A stretch of DNA of 14,962 nucleotides from an uncultured Propionibacteriaceae bacterium (GTDB lineage Bacteria > Actinomycetota > Actinomycetes > Propionibacteriales > Propionibacteriaceae). The notes beneath the pieces are model-generated. The model was not told where the DNA came from. It did no database searches and saw nothing but the letters and a program-made list of their open reading frames with translations. Location of the stretch: NCBI GenBank assembly GCA_937859105.1, contig CALMAD010000130.1, forward strand, positions 1 through 14,962, in the 5' to 3' direction. The position numbers and the translations under genes are program-made. This document shows, in pieces, positions 1-6,217 of the stretch; the first letter of the stretch is position 1; every line of letters begins with the position of its first letter.

Positions 1-146
1 AAACGCCTGCAGCGTTTCCACAACGCCTGCCTCCGGCGAGAACGCTGCCTTACGTAAGGCAGCGTTCCGGCTTAAGCCCGGCGTTTCGAGAACGCCTGCA
101 GCGTTTGCGAAAGACCTGCAGCGTTTCGCAAATGCCTGCAGCGTTC
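1..146 (-). repeat. Left hairpin-repeat array (partial at window edge)
   Basis: The stretch holds about seven units of roughly 20 bp. Read on the minus strand, the commonest unit is AACGCTGCAGGCGTTTCG plus 2-3 variable bases. Each unit is an imperfect hairpin with AAACGC and GCGTTT arms around TGCAG. Two units have other centres: GGCTTAAGCC (69-78) and a perfect 26-bp palindrome (41-66). Positions 37-106 match 3054-3123 in inverted orientation with a single difference in 70 nt. The array starts 46 nt beyond the argJ stop codon and continues past base 1, so its full length is unknown. No ORF, transposase or terminal repeat accompanies it. A dispersed intergenic hairpin element, like REP/BIME elements in other bacteria, is the best description; its function is unknown. 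Confidence 0.85.
41..66. repeat. Perfect 26-bp palindrome inside left array
   Basis: Each 13-nt arm reads AACGCTGCCTTAC, and the two arms meet at the central ACGT. An identical copy lies at 3094-3119. It keeps the AACGC/GCGTT ends of the array units but replaces the short TGCAG loop with a fully self-complementary centre. It could be a cruciform or hairpin, or a binding site for a dimeric protein. Confidence 0.9.
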
Positions 147-171
147 CCGCCCGCACACCCGGACGCCCACC

Positions 172-188
172 CGTCGCGCGGAGCGACG
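172..188 (-). terminator. Hairpin just after argJ stop
   Basis: CGTCGC (172-177) and GCGACG (183-188) form a 6-bp stem with a 5-nt loop, four bases beyond the argJ stop codon on the minus strand. No T-run follows, which is common for actinobacterial terminators. It is a weak candidate, and the hairpin array just beyond could do the same job. Confidence 0.35.
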
Positions 189-192
189 AACC

Positions 193-1341
193 CTACGTCG
201 TGTAGTCGGCGTTGATGTGGATGTACTCCTCGGTGAGGTCACATCCGTAGGCGGTGAACGTGCCGTCGGCGACACCGAGGTCGACGGCGATCACGACCTC
301 GTCGCCCTCGAGGTACTCGCGCAGCGCGTCGAGCCGCTCGGGGTTCACCGCGCGCGGGTACAGCTCGTTGTCGCCGAACTTGATGGTGACGTTCCTGGGC
401 TTGATGTCGGTCTGGTCCTCGCACTTGCCGATCGCCATCGCGACGCGGCCCCAGTTGGGGTCGGTGCCGTACACGGCGGTCTTCACCAGCGGGGAGTTCA
501 CGATCGACTTCGCGATGATCCGGGCCTGGGACTCGTCGCGCGCGCCCGTGACGTCCACCTCGATGAGCTTCGTCGCGCCCTCGCCGTCGGCGGCGATCAT
601 CTTCGTCAGGGCGAGCGCGGCGTCGAAGAATGCGGCCTCGAACTCAGCGAGGTCCACCTCGCCGGCCAGCCCGTTCGCGATCACGCAGGCGGTGTCGCTG
701 GTCGAGGTGTCCCCGTCGACGCTCACCGCGTTGTACGTCTTCGCGACGATGCGGCGGAACATGGCGTCCAACTCCGCGGCCGGGACGGCGGCGTCCGTGA
801 AGAAGTACGACAGCATCGTCGCCATGTTCGGCTCGATCATGCCGACGCCCTTGGCGATGCCGACGATCACGGCGTCCCCGACCTGGCGCACCTGGAGCTT
901 CGAGATCGTGTCCGTCGTCCGGATCGCGGTCGCGGACGCCTCGAAGTCGGCCGGCCCGGGCGCGGGGAGGGCGTCCATGCCGGCGCGCAGCGTCTCCATC
1001 GGGTACTGGACGCCGATCACGCCCGTCGACGCGATCAGCAGCTCTTCGGGAGCGCAGCCGACAAGCTTCGCCGCCCGCTCGCGCACCTCGCGCGCGTTCG
1101 CGAGTCCCTGCTCGCCCGTCGCGACGTTCGCGTTCTTCGACAGCGTGACGACGCCGCGGAAGCGGGAGGCGTCCTCGGAGCGGTTCAGCAGCACGCTCGG
1201 CCCGGCGAACAGGGACTGCGTGTAGACGGCGGCGGCCGTCGTGCCGGGCTCGGCCGAGGCCAGCAGCATGAAGTCGGTGGCGTCCTGCTTGAGGCCGACG
1301 CAGGCGGTCAGGCCGACGAATCCCTGGGGCGCGAGGGTCAT
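193..1341 (-). CDS. argJ: Bifunctional glutamate N-acetyltransferase / amino-acid acetyltransferase ArgJ
   Basis: ArgJ moves the acetyl group from N-acetylornithine to glutamate, so it closes the acetyl cycle of arginine biosynthesis; many forms also make N-acetylglutamate from acetyl-CoA. The product is 382 aa, within the usual range for the family. The self-cleavage site is clear: in the PNMATML stretch the precursor is cut before Thr175, which becomes the nucleophile of the beta chain. STGVIG (105-110) and DGDTSTSDT (about 209-217) are further family motifs, and the C-terminus ends in the typical NADYTT. I chose the ATG at 1341 because GGAG lies 5 nt upstream; an in-frame GTG at 1377 would add 12 unconserved residues. 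It follows the lipoprotein gene on the same strand after a 67-nt gap. No argC or argB is visible next to it, although most actinobacteria keep these together; argB could lie beyond the left edge. Confidence 0.96.
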   Translation of the reverse strand: MTLAPQGFVGLTACVGLKQDATDFMLLASAEPGTTAAAVYTQSLFAGPSVLLNRSEDASRFRGVVTLSKNANVATGEQGLANAREVRERAAKLVGCAPEELLIASTGVIGVQYPMETLRAGMDALPAPGPADFEASATAIRTTDTISKLQVRQVGDAVIVGIAKGVGMIEPNMATMLSYFFTDAAVPAAELDAMFRRIVAKTYNAVSVDGDTSTSDTACVIANGLAGEVDLAEFEAAFFDAALALTKMIAADGEGATKLIEVDVTGARDESQARIIAKSIVNSPLVKTAVYGTDPNWGRVAMAIGKCEDQTDIKPRNVTIKFGDNELYPRAVNPERLDALREYLEGDEVVIAVDLGVADGTFTAYGCDLTEEYIHINADYTT

Positions 1342-1408
1342 GATGGCTCCATCGTTGAGGCGTGATGTTGGAGTCACTCTTGCACAGGCGGGGTGCCTCG
1401 GTGGCGGC

Positions 1409-2200
1409 TCATTCGCACCCGCGCAGCGGGGCGGCCATGATCTCGTCGGTTCGCGATCCCGACGAGTCGTTCCAGAAGTAGTAGACGCCGTTGCCGAGGT
1501 CGCTGTAGTCGCCTGAGTTCTCGAACATGGTCTCCATGCTGATGTTCGGGTACCGCTTCCGGAGCTTCTGGTACGTCGTCCGGAGGGGGAGACCGCTGGC
1601 CAGCGACACCCCCGCCGGCAGGCCCTTGCTCGGCGTCACGAACCACCCGTAGAGGTACATCTTGCTGGTCTTCGTCGCCTGCTGAGACTCGAACCCGACC
1701 GACAGCCCCTTCCAGACGAGGTGCCGGGCCCAGCGCGGGTCCATGGGGCAGCCCTCGTCTTCGAACACCTTGGTGGGTTTGCCGAGCTTGGCGCGCAGGT
1801 CGTCCTCGATGGCCTTGTAGTGCTCCCCGAAGCGGTGGTTGCCGACGGACTTCTTCTGCAGCACGATGCCGGACGCCGCCGGCGTCGCGGTCGTCGTGCC
1901 CGACGACCCGGAGCCGCTGGACGTGGAGCCCGTGGAGCCCGAACCCGTGGAGCCGGACGACCCGGACGATCCGGACCCCGACCCTCCGGACGCCCGCGTC
2001 GTCCCGCCCTCGGTGATGGTCACGGTGCTGGCACCGGGGGCCGCGCCGGGCGCGGCCGTCTCGGTGACGACGACGGTCGTCACCGGTTCGGGAGCCGCCA
2101 CCGGAGCCGGCAGCCCCGGCACCTGCGCGCACGCCGACAGGAGCAGCCCGCCGGTCAGGAGGGCGGCGATCCGTCGTGGTCGGGTTCGCTGGGTGGTCAT
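1409..2200 (-). CDS. Secreted lipoprotein with Ser/Gly-rich linker (lipoprotein 1)
   Basis: The 263-aa product begins with basic residues, a hydrophobic stretch and a lipobox LSAC, with Cys24 as the lipidated residue, so it should be anchored to the outer face of the membrane. Residues 37-110 are low-complexity (Val/Thr then Ser/Gly repeats) and probably form a flexible linker. The globular part (about 111-263) begins HRFGEHYKAIEDDLRAKLG and contains a Trp/Tyr/Phe-rich core. Cys151 and the near-terminal Cys262 could pair in a disulphide. This resembles a family of small actinobacterial surface lipoproteins of unknown function, and I cannot name a ligand. The ATG at 2200 has GGAGG about 6 nt upstream. 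The gene diverges from a TetR regulator and carries a dyad near its -35. The start of the mature protein (C-x-x-P-G-L then TVxV) resembles the lipoprotein at 10287-10952. Confidence 0.9.
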   Translation of the reverse strand: MTTQRTRPRRIAALLTGGLLLSACAQVPGLPAPVAAPEPVTTVVVTETAAPGAAPGASTVTITEGGTTRASGGSGSGSSGSSGSTGSGSTGSTSSGSGSSGTTTATPAASGIVLQKKSVGNHRFGEHYKAIEDDLRAKLGKPTKVFEDEGCPMDPRWARHLVWKGLSVGFESQQATKTSKMYLYGWFVTPSKGLPAGVSLASGLPLRTTYQKLRKRYPNISMETMFENSGDYSDLGNGVYYFWNDSSGSRTDEIMAAPLRGCE

Positions 2201-2248
2201 GGCATCCTCCGTGCTTCGGGGTCCCGCTCGTCCGGGCCTGGCGTCCCG

Positions 2249-2254
2249 ACCGTA
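2249..2254 (-). promoter_or_regulatory. Putative -10 box of lipoprotein 1
   Basis: TACGGT on the minus strand fits the TAnnnT pattern seen at other starts in this window. It would give a leader of about 40 nt that includes the GGAGG ribosome-binding site. No convincing -35 hexamer is visible; the GCGACA/TGTCGC dyad lies where one would be expected or just upstream. Confidence 0.45.
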
Positions 2255-2276
2255 GGACGCCGGCGGCGCAGGTCGC

Positions 2277-2290
2277 GCGACAACTGTCGC
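2277..2290. promoter_or_regulatory. GCGACA-AC-TGTCGC dyad between lipoprotein 1 and tetR
   Basis: A perfect 6-bp inverted repeat with a 2-bp spacer, in the 244-bp gap between divergent genes, just upstream of the putative lipoprotein promoter. A further GCGACAG half-site is at 2363-2369, nearer the TetR gene. The same heptamer appears twice in a dyad upstream of lipoprotein 2 (10983-11014). It is a plausible operator. The adjacent TetR protein is one candidate binder, but a global envelope-stress regulator is equally possible. Confidence 0.5.
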
Positions 2291-2444
2291 TAAAAGCCAG
2301 CAGGTCCCGCGCCCTGCGGAGAAACCCCTGGTGAACGGGCGCTGCGCGAGCCAGGGAACCGCGCGACAGTGGGCGTCCGGAGTAGGGGCTGACGCGCACC
2401 GCGGCCGTGAGACAATGAATCAGAACTGACGGACGGAGGAGCGC

Positions 2445-2999
2445 ATGGCTCGACCGAGGACGGTCACCCGCGAAGACGTGGACGCGGTGGCCCTCGACCT
2501 TTTTCTCGACCGCGGCTTCGCGGCCGTCACGGGTCAGCAGCTCGCGACCGCGGCGGGGATCTCCCGGCCGACGCTATATCGGCTCGTCGGCCGCATCGAA
2601 GACATCGTGCTCGACCAGCTCGACGGCAGCCTCGAGGACCTGCTCGGAGCGGTGCGGCTGTCTGCGGGTCCGCCGTGGCGGGTGCTGCGGGACGCCTTCG
2701 TCGGCGTCCTCGAGGTCGTCGAGCCGGGCTCGCCGCGGGCCAAGGCGCTCACGGTGCTGCAGCGGAACCCCGATATCCGGGCGGACGCCCTGCGCATGAC
2801 CCGGCCGGTGCGGCTGCGCCTGGCCGGCGTCCTGGCGGACCGGGGCGACTACGGCGGCGACGCGGCCCTCTGCGAGACCGCCGCTGCCCTGGCGCTCGCG
2901 CTGCTGCAGATGACGATCGCCCGCCCGGACGCCACCTCCGCCATGCTCGCCGACGCGTTCGACGCCGCCGCGTCCGTGCTCGGGTCGGCCGGGGAGTAG
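2445..2999 (+). CDS. TetR/AcrR-family transcriptional regulator
   Basis: The 184-aa product has the size and layout of a one-domain TetR repressor. Residues 8-50 form the N-terminal helix-turn-helix; the stretch LATAAGISRPTLYRLVG matches the conserved recognition region, including the TLYR element. The rest is the helical ligand-binding and dimerisation domain, whose sequence does not reveal a ligand. The ATG at 2445 is preceded by GGAGG 5-7 nt upstream, and GACAAT at 2411-2416 could be its -10. It diverges from lipoprotein 1 and shares a control region that holds a dyad and an extra half-site, so control of itself and of the lipoprotein is likely but unproven. The second hairpin array begins 34 nt after its stop. 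Confidence 0.93.
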   Translation: MARPRTVTREDVDAVALDLFLDRGFAAVTGQQLATAAGISRPTLYRLVGRIEDIVLDQLDGSLEDLLGAVRLSAGPPWRVLRDAFVGVLEVVEPGSPRAKALTVLQRNPDIRADALRMTRPVRLRLAGVLADRGDYGGDAALCETAAALALALLQMTIARPDATSAMLADAFDAAASVLGSAGE

Positions 3000-3033
3000 G
3001 AGCGCGCCTGCGTTGTGCGCCCGCCCCGTGCCG

Positions 3034-3204
3034 GAACGCTGCAGGTGTTTGTGAAACGCTGCAGGCGTTCTCGAAACGCCGGGCTTAAGCCGTAACGCTG
3101 CCTTACGTAAGGCAGCGTTCTCGATTAAGGCAGGCGTTTCGACAACGCTGCAGGCGTTTCGCGGTTTACTGCAGGCGTTTCGAGAACGCTGCAGGCGTTT
3201 CGCC
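3034..3204 (+). repeat. Right hairpin-repeat array (inverted copy of the left array)
   Basis: Eight or so units of 20-21 bp follow one another, with consensus AACGCTGCAGGCGTTTCGnn on the plus strand; CTGCAG recurs at 3039, 3059, 3148, 3169 and 3189. Two central units have different cores: GGCTTAAGCC at 3082-3091 and the perfect 26-bp palindrome at 3094-3119. Positions 3054-3123 are the reverse complement of 37-106 except for one base (T at 3093). The right part has three more CTGCAG units, so the copies differ in unit number outside the core. The repeats lie in the 3' flank of tetR, in a convergent intergenic region, and have the same polarity relative to tetR as the left array has to argJ. 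Confidence 0.88.
3094..3119. repeat. Perfect 26-bp palindrome inside right array
   Basis: Identical to the palindrome at 41-66. The arms read AACGCTGCCTTAC. Exact conservation of a sequence this long inside otherwise variable units suggests selection or very recent copying. Confidence 0.9.
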
Positions 3205-3339
3205 CAAACCCGGCCCTCCAGACCCGGACGCCCAGACCCGGCCCCGGGACACCGATCGCCGCCCCATCCGGGCCGCGCTCCCGATGTCGTGCAGTACGGA
3301 CGCCGCTCATGCGTCGCGGCCCGTCCGTGGAGGCGCCGC

Positions 3340-3406
3340 CGCACCGGCCCCTCGCGGGAGGACATGGACTCTCCACGCTGAGAATCCCACCCGGGAGGCC
3401 GGTGCG
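3340..3406. repeat. Long-range inverted repeat, 10-bp arms
   Basis: CGCACCGGCC at 3340-3349 is the exact reverse complement of GGCCGGTGCG at 3397-3406, 47 bp apart. The interior has weak further pairing. It could be a structured transcript or the remains of an element's ends. Confidence 0.45.
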
Positions 3407-3494
3407 CGGTCATCCCAAATTAGGACGATTCGACCTCGACGACAATCCTCACGGTGACTAAAAACCCTTGCCAGGACGCCTTCGCGGCCCGGCG

Positions 3495-3512
3495 CGTGGG
3501 CGCCGGCCCACG
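3495..3512 (-). terminator. Candidate terminator hairpin of the DUF2231 gene
   Basis: CGTGGGC (3495-3501) pairs with GCCCACG (3506-3512) around a 4-nt loop, about 55 nt past the DUF2231 stop on the minus strand. No T-run follows directly. It overlaps the first copy of the direct repeat at 3508-3540. Confidence 0.35.
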
Positions 3513-3540
3513 GGTGCGCCCCGGTCCACGGGTGCGCCCC
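3508..3540. repeat. 15-bp direct repeat, two copies
   Basis: CCACGGGTGCGCCCC occurs at 3508-3522 and again at 3526-3540, 3 bp apart. It is probably a local duplication. Confidence 0.7.
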
Positions 3541-3566
3541 CGGCGCTGTCGGCGTCAGGCCCCGCC

Positions 3567-4151
3567 TCACGCGTAGTGGTGCTCTTCGTCCTCGCCGGGG
3601 GCGTCGGTGCGGTCGCTGAGGAAGACGGCCTCGGGCTGCGGGCCCTGCGAGAGCTCGCCGCCCAGGACGCCTGCCGCTGTGTACGCGGCCGCCGACCCGA
3701 ACAGCAACAGCCGCGCCAGGCCGTGGGAGCCACCCGTGCGGGCCAGGAGCGACAGGAGCGCGAGCGTCGTCCCGCTGCCCGCGCACACGGCGTGCGCCGC
3801 CCCGACGCGGCGGTCCTCGTCGGTGTCGCGGCGGGCCGCCCAGTCGGCCAGACCGGTGAGCGCGGCCGGGGCCGCGCCGGCGACGACGACGCCCGTGGCG
3901 AGGGCTGTCGCGAGCCGGAGGCGTCCGAGACCCAGAATCTCTAGGGACGCCGCCGTGAGCGCCCCGCCGATCGGCAGGTGCACGAGCGCCGGGTGCAGCG
4001 GGTGGCCGGTCGGCTGGGCGGCGAGCGCCTCCGACAGGCCCGGCGTCTCCGCGATCTTCTCGGCGGCCTGGCGCAGCGGCCGGGCGACCTGGTCGATCTT
4101 CTCGGTGCGCGGAATCTGGTCGAGCAGGTCGCGGACGGGGTTCTCGGACAT
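3567..4151 (-). CDS. DUF2231-domain integral membrane protein
   Basis: The 194-aa protein has a charged amphipathic N-terminus (1-47) and then the DUF2231 signature GHPLHPALVHLP at about residues 49-60, with His50, His53 and His58. About four hydrophobic segments follow (near 59-75, 80-100, 118-137 and 146-166), and the tail is acidic and His-containing. Members of this family often sit near redox or cytochrome-like genes, but no reaction is established. The ATG at 4151 has AAAGGAG 6-7 nt upstream, and CAGGAT at 4176-4181 on the minus strand is a likely -10. The gene is convergent with tetR and divergent from azlC, and appears to be monocistronic. Confidence 0.88.
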   Translation of the reverse strand: MSENPVRDLLDQIPRTEKIDQVARPLRQAAEKIAETPGLSEALAAQPTGHPLHPALVHLPIGGALTAASLEILGLGRLRLATALATGVVVAGAAPAALTGLADWAARRDTDEDRRVGAAHAVCAGSGTTLALLSLLARTGGSHGLARLLLFGSAAAYTAAGVLGGELSQGPQPEAVFLSDRTDAPGEDEEHHYA

Positions 4152-4323
4152 GGGCGACTCCTTTCGAGTGTGCCCATCCTGGGCCGACGGCGGTCCGCTT
4201 GTCTTCGCCCGAACGGGCGTGCCCGCTCACCTCCGGCGCGGAGCGGCGTCGACGAAGGGCGCGTGGCCAACGACGTCGCGGACGCCCCCGCGGACGCCCC
4301 CGCGGCCCGCGCGTCCGGACGTC

Positions 4324-4329
4324 TACAGT
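4324..4329 (+). promoter_or_regulatory. -10 box of azlCD (leaderless)
   Basis: TACAGT ends 7 nt before the GTG at 4337. This spacing would put the transcription start at or next to the start codon. It supports 4337 as the start rather than the GTG at 4328, which overlaps the box itself. Confidence 0.55.
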
Positions 4330-4336
4330 GTCCGGG

Positions 4337-5050
4337 GTGGTCGAGGTTGCCGGGTCGGAGTCGTCCTTCGCCTACGCCGCCCGCCGCGCCGGGGTGGTGT
4401 GGGCCGGGCTGTTCGCGCTGGGCATCGGCTTCGGCGTCCTCGTCATCAGCAAGGGGCTGCCGTGGTGGCTGGCCCCGCTCATCTCCGGGACGCTGTTCGC
4501 CGGCTCCGTCGAGTTCCTGTTCATCGGGCTGCTCGCGGCCGGGGCGCCGCTGGCGTCCATCGCGCTCGTCACGTTCCTGGTGAACGCGCGCCACCTCTTC
4601 TACGGCCTGTCGTACCCGCTCGACCTCGTCAAGGGCCGCTGGGCCAAGGCGTACGCGATCTTCGCGCTGTGCGACGAGGCGTTCGCCCTGGTCGGCAGCG
4701 CACCGCGGGGCGGGCTGACCACCGCACGCATCCTCTGGATCCACGCCGGCCTCCACGTCTCCTGGGCGCTCGGCGGGCTCACGGGCGGTCTGGTCGGCGG
4801 CGCGCTGCTGTCGAACGTGCGGGGCCTCGACTTCATCCTGACCGCCCTGTTCGTCGTGCTCACGATGGACGCCTGGCGCGAGAGCCGCGACCCGGTCACC
4901 CTGGGTCTCGCGGTCGTCGCCGGCGTCGGCGCCCAGGTGGTCGCGCCCGGTTCGATGCTGCTCGTCGCCATGTCGGCGTTCACCGCCGCCCTGGTCGGGC
5001 GGCACCTCCTGGGGAGACGCGCGCTGCGAGAGGAGGACGGCCGTGCCTGA
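4337..5050 (+). CDS. azlC: AzlC-family branched-chain amino-acid permease subunit
   Basis: AzlC is the large membrane subunit of the AzlCD exporter, which moves branched-chain amino acids and in some species related compounds such as methionine or azaleucine. From the GTG at 4337 the product is 237 aa, the usual size. It shows several hydrophobic segments, the family stretch SGTLFAGSVEFLFIGLL in the first third and VNARHLFYGLSY after it. Upstream in-frame codons back to 4199 encode only an Arg-rich run with no family similarity. No ribosome-binding site precedes the GTG; TACAGT 7 nt before it indicates a leaderless message. The 3' end overlaps azlD by 8 bp, so the two are surely cotranscribed. 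Confidence 0.92.
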   Translation: MVEVAGSESSFAYAARRAGVVWAGLFALGIGFGVLVISKGLPWWLAPLISGTLFAGSVEFLFIGLLAAGAPLASIALVTFLVNARHLFYGLSYPLDLVKGRWAKAYAIFALCDEAFALVGSAPRGGLTTARILWIHAGLHVSWALGGLTGGLVGGALLSNVRGLDFILTALFVVLTMDAWRESRDPVTLGLAVVAGVGAQVVAPGSMLLVAMSAFTAALVGRHLLGRRALREEDGRA

Positions 5051-5369
5051 GGCGTCCTGGTTCGTCGCGCTCGGGGTGGCGGTCGCGATCACGGTGACGC
5101 TGCGCGCGGTGCCCTTCGCGCTGCGGGCGCGGATGCGCGATTCCGAGCTGTTGGCCGACGTGGGCCGCTGGATGCCGCTGGGTGCGCTGGCGATCCTCGC
5201 GGTGTACTGCCTGGCGACGATCGATGTGTCGGCGCCCGACAGGGGCGTCCCGCAGCTCGTCGGGGTGGCCGTGACGGTCGGGCTGCACCTGTGGCGCCAC
5301 AACGCGGTGCTCAGCCTCGTCGGCGGCACGCTCGCCTGCGTGATCCTGTCCACCTGGATCCTGCCCTAG
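5043..5369 (+). CDS. azlD: AzlD-family branched-chain amino-acid transport subunit
   Basis: This is the small partner of AzlC, 108 aa with about four hydrophobic segments. The segment RAVPFALRARMRDSELLADV near residues 20-40 is typical of AzlD, as is the short C-terminal helix. The GTG start at 5043 overlaps the last 8 bp of azlC, and GAGAGGAGG at 5028-5036, inside azlC, lies 6 nt upstream, so translation is coupled. The two subunits work together in the cytoplasmic membrane as an exporter. Confidence 0.93.
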   Translation: MPEASWFVALGVAVAITVTLRAVPFALRARMRDSELLADVGRWMPLGALAILAVYCLATIDVSAPDRGVPQLVGVAVTVGLHLWRHNAVLSLVGGTLACVILSTWILP

Positions 5370-5421
5370 GACGCCGCCCGCCCCCTGCGCCGAGTGCAGC
5401 CCCAACCCGCGGCCACCCTGG

Positions 5422-5427
5422 CAGGAT
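5422..5427 (+). promoter_or_regulatory. -10 box of the P-loop kinase-like gene (leaderless)
   Basis: CAGGAT ends 7 nt before the ATG at 5435 and there is no purine-rich ribosome-binding site. It fixes the start of the downstream gene, although the frame is open back to 5291. Confidence 0.45.
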
Positions 5428-5434
5428 CGAGCGC

Positions 5435-6124
5435 ATGACGACTCTGACGCTGCCGCCCGGCGAGCCGGCCGCGGGGCCGTGGGCCCCGCTGAGCCTGGAC
5501 GATCTGGCCACCCGCCTCCTCCAGATCGCCGACCCGGCCCCGGGGCGTCCGGCCGTGATCGCGATCGACGGGCGCGGGGCGTCCGGCAAGTCGACGCTCG
5601 CCGGCGAGCTGAGCCGCCGCGTGCCCGGCTCGGTGGTCGTCGCGACCGACGACCTCGCCTGGCACGAGCCGCTCTTCGGCTGGGGACGCCTCCTGCGCGA
5701 GCTGCTGGAGGGCCTGGCCGGTGGAGGAGGCGTCCGGATGAGTCCGCCGCAGTGGGCGGCCCATGGCCGCGAGGGCGCGATCGAGCTGCCGGGAGGACTG
5801 GCGGCCGTGTTCGTCGAGGGCACCGGGGCGTCCCCGCGGGACCTCGCGCCCCTCATCGACGCGACCGTGTGGGTGCAGGCCGACTTCGCGGACGCCGAGC
5901 GCCGCGGCATCGCGCGCGACCTGGCCTCGGGCGTCAACGGGCAGACCGAGGAGCAGGCCACCCGCTTTTGGCACTGGTGGATGGACGCCGAGCTCGCCTT
6001 CTTCGCCCGCGAGCGTCCGTGGGAACGCGCGGACCTCGTCGTCGCCGGGACGCCCGTCGTCCCGCTGGGCGCGGGGCAGGTCGCGGTCGCTCCGGCGCTG
6101 CCCGCGAAACAGACAAACGCCTGA
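5435..6124 (+). CDS. P-loop NTPase, uridine-kinase-like
   Basis: The 229-aa product has a clear Walker A motif, GRGASGKST at residues 46-54, preceded by the strand VIAID. A TDDLAWHEPLFGW stretch (71-83) lies where uridine-kinase-like proteins carry their substrate-binding Asp, and an EGTGAS segment (128-133) follows a hydrophobic strand. It belongs to a group of actinobacterial proteins often labelled uridine kinase or ATP-binding protein; the true substrate is unknown. The start at 5435 follows a CAGGAT -10 box and leaves the Walker A at the usual distance from the N-terminus. It is 65 bp after azlD and 93 bp before an MFS gene, each gap with its own promoter-like sequence, so it is probably transcribed alone. 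Confidence 0.85.
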   Translation: MTTLTLPPGEPAAGPWAPLSLDDLATRLLQIADPAPGRPAVIAIDGRGASGKSTLAGELSRRVPGSVVVATDDLAWHEPLFGWGRLLRELLEGLAGGGGVRMSPPQWAAHGREGAIELPGGLAAVFVEGTGASPRDLAPLIDATVWVQADFADAERRGIARDLASGVNGQTEEQATRFWHWWMDAELAFFARERPWERADLVVAGTPVVPLGAGQVAVAPALPAKQTNA

Positions 6125-6205
6125 GCCCGAGGTCGGCCGCGAACCGACCGTGCTGGAGGCGTCCGCGCGGCTGCGATTCGGGGCCCGAGAGCGCCCGGAC
6201 GCGCC

Positions 6206-6211
6206 TACGGT
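6206..6211 (+). promoter_or_regulatory. -10 box of the MFS gene (leaderless)
   Basis: TACGGT ends 6 nt before the GTG at 6218. The alternative GTG at 6212 directly abuts the box and would lie upstream of the transcription start, so 6218 is the better start. Confidence 0.5.
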
Positions 6212-6217
6212 GTGAGC

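Larger units (their letters stand above)
3205..3566. other. Gene-free stretch between the hairpin array and the DUF2231 gene
   Basis: No convincing gene is visible; the open frames here are shadows with biased Arg/Pro/Ala composition. It holds a 10-bp inverted repeat (3340-3349 with 3397-3406), an AT-richer patch at about 3411-3470 that is unusual for this genome, a GC hairpin at 3495-3512 and a 15-bp direct repeat at 3508-3522 and 3526-3540. A small RNA could sit here, but no clear promoter-terminator pair is seen. Confidence 0.5.

Noticed and set aside
1342..1408. An ARG box in front of argJ
   Set aside because: No TGAAT/ATTCA-type dyad could be seen in the 67-nt gap.
1..3204. The repeat arrays as CRISPR arrays
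   Set aside because: Units are 20-21 bp and head-to-tail with no unique 30-40 bp spacers, and no cas genes are present.
3034..3204. The repeat array as a C-terminal extension of a coding frame
   Set aside because: Frames through it encode repetitive peptides only, and the tetR gene has a proper stop before it.
3941..5353. 470-codon frame antisense to azlCD
   Set aside because: Low-complexity composition and no recognisable domain; azlC and azlD are clearly the real genes.
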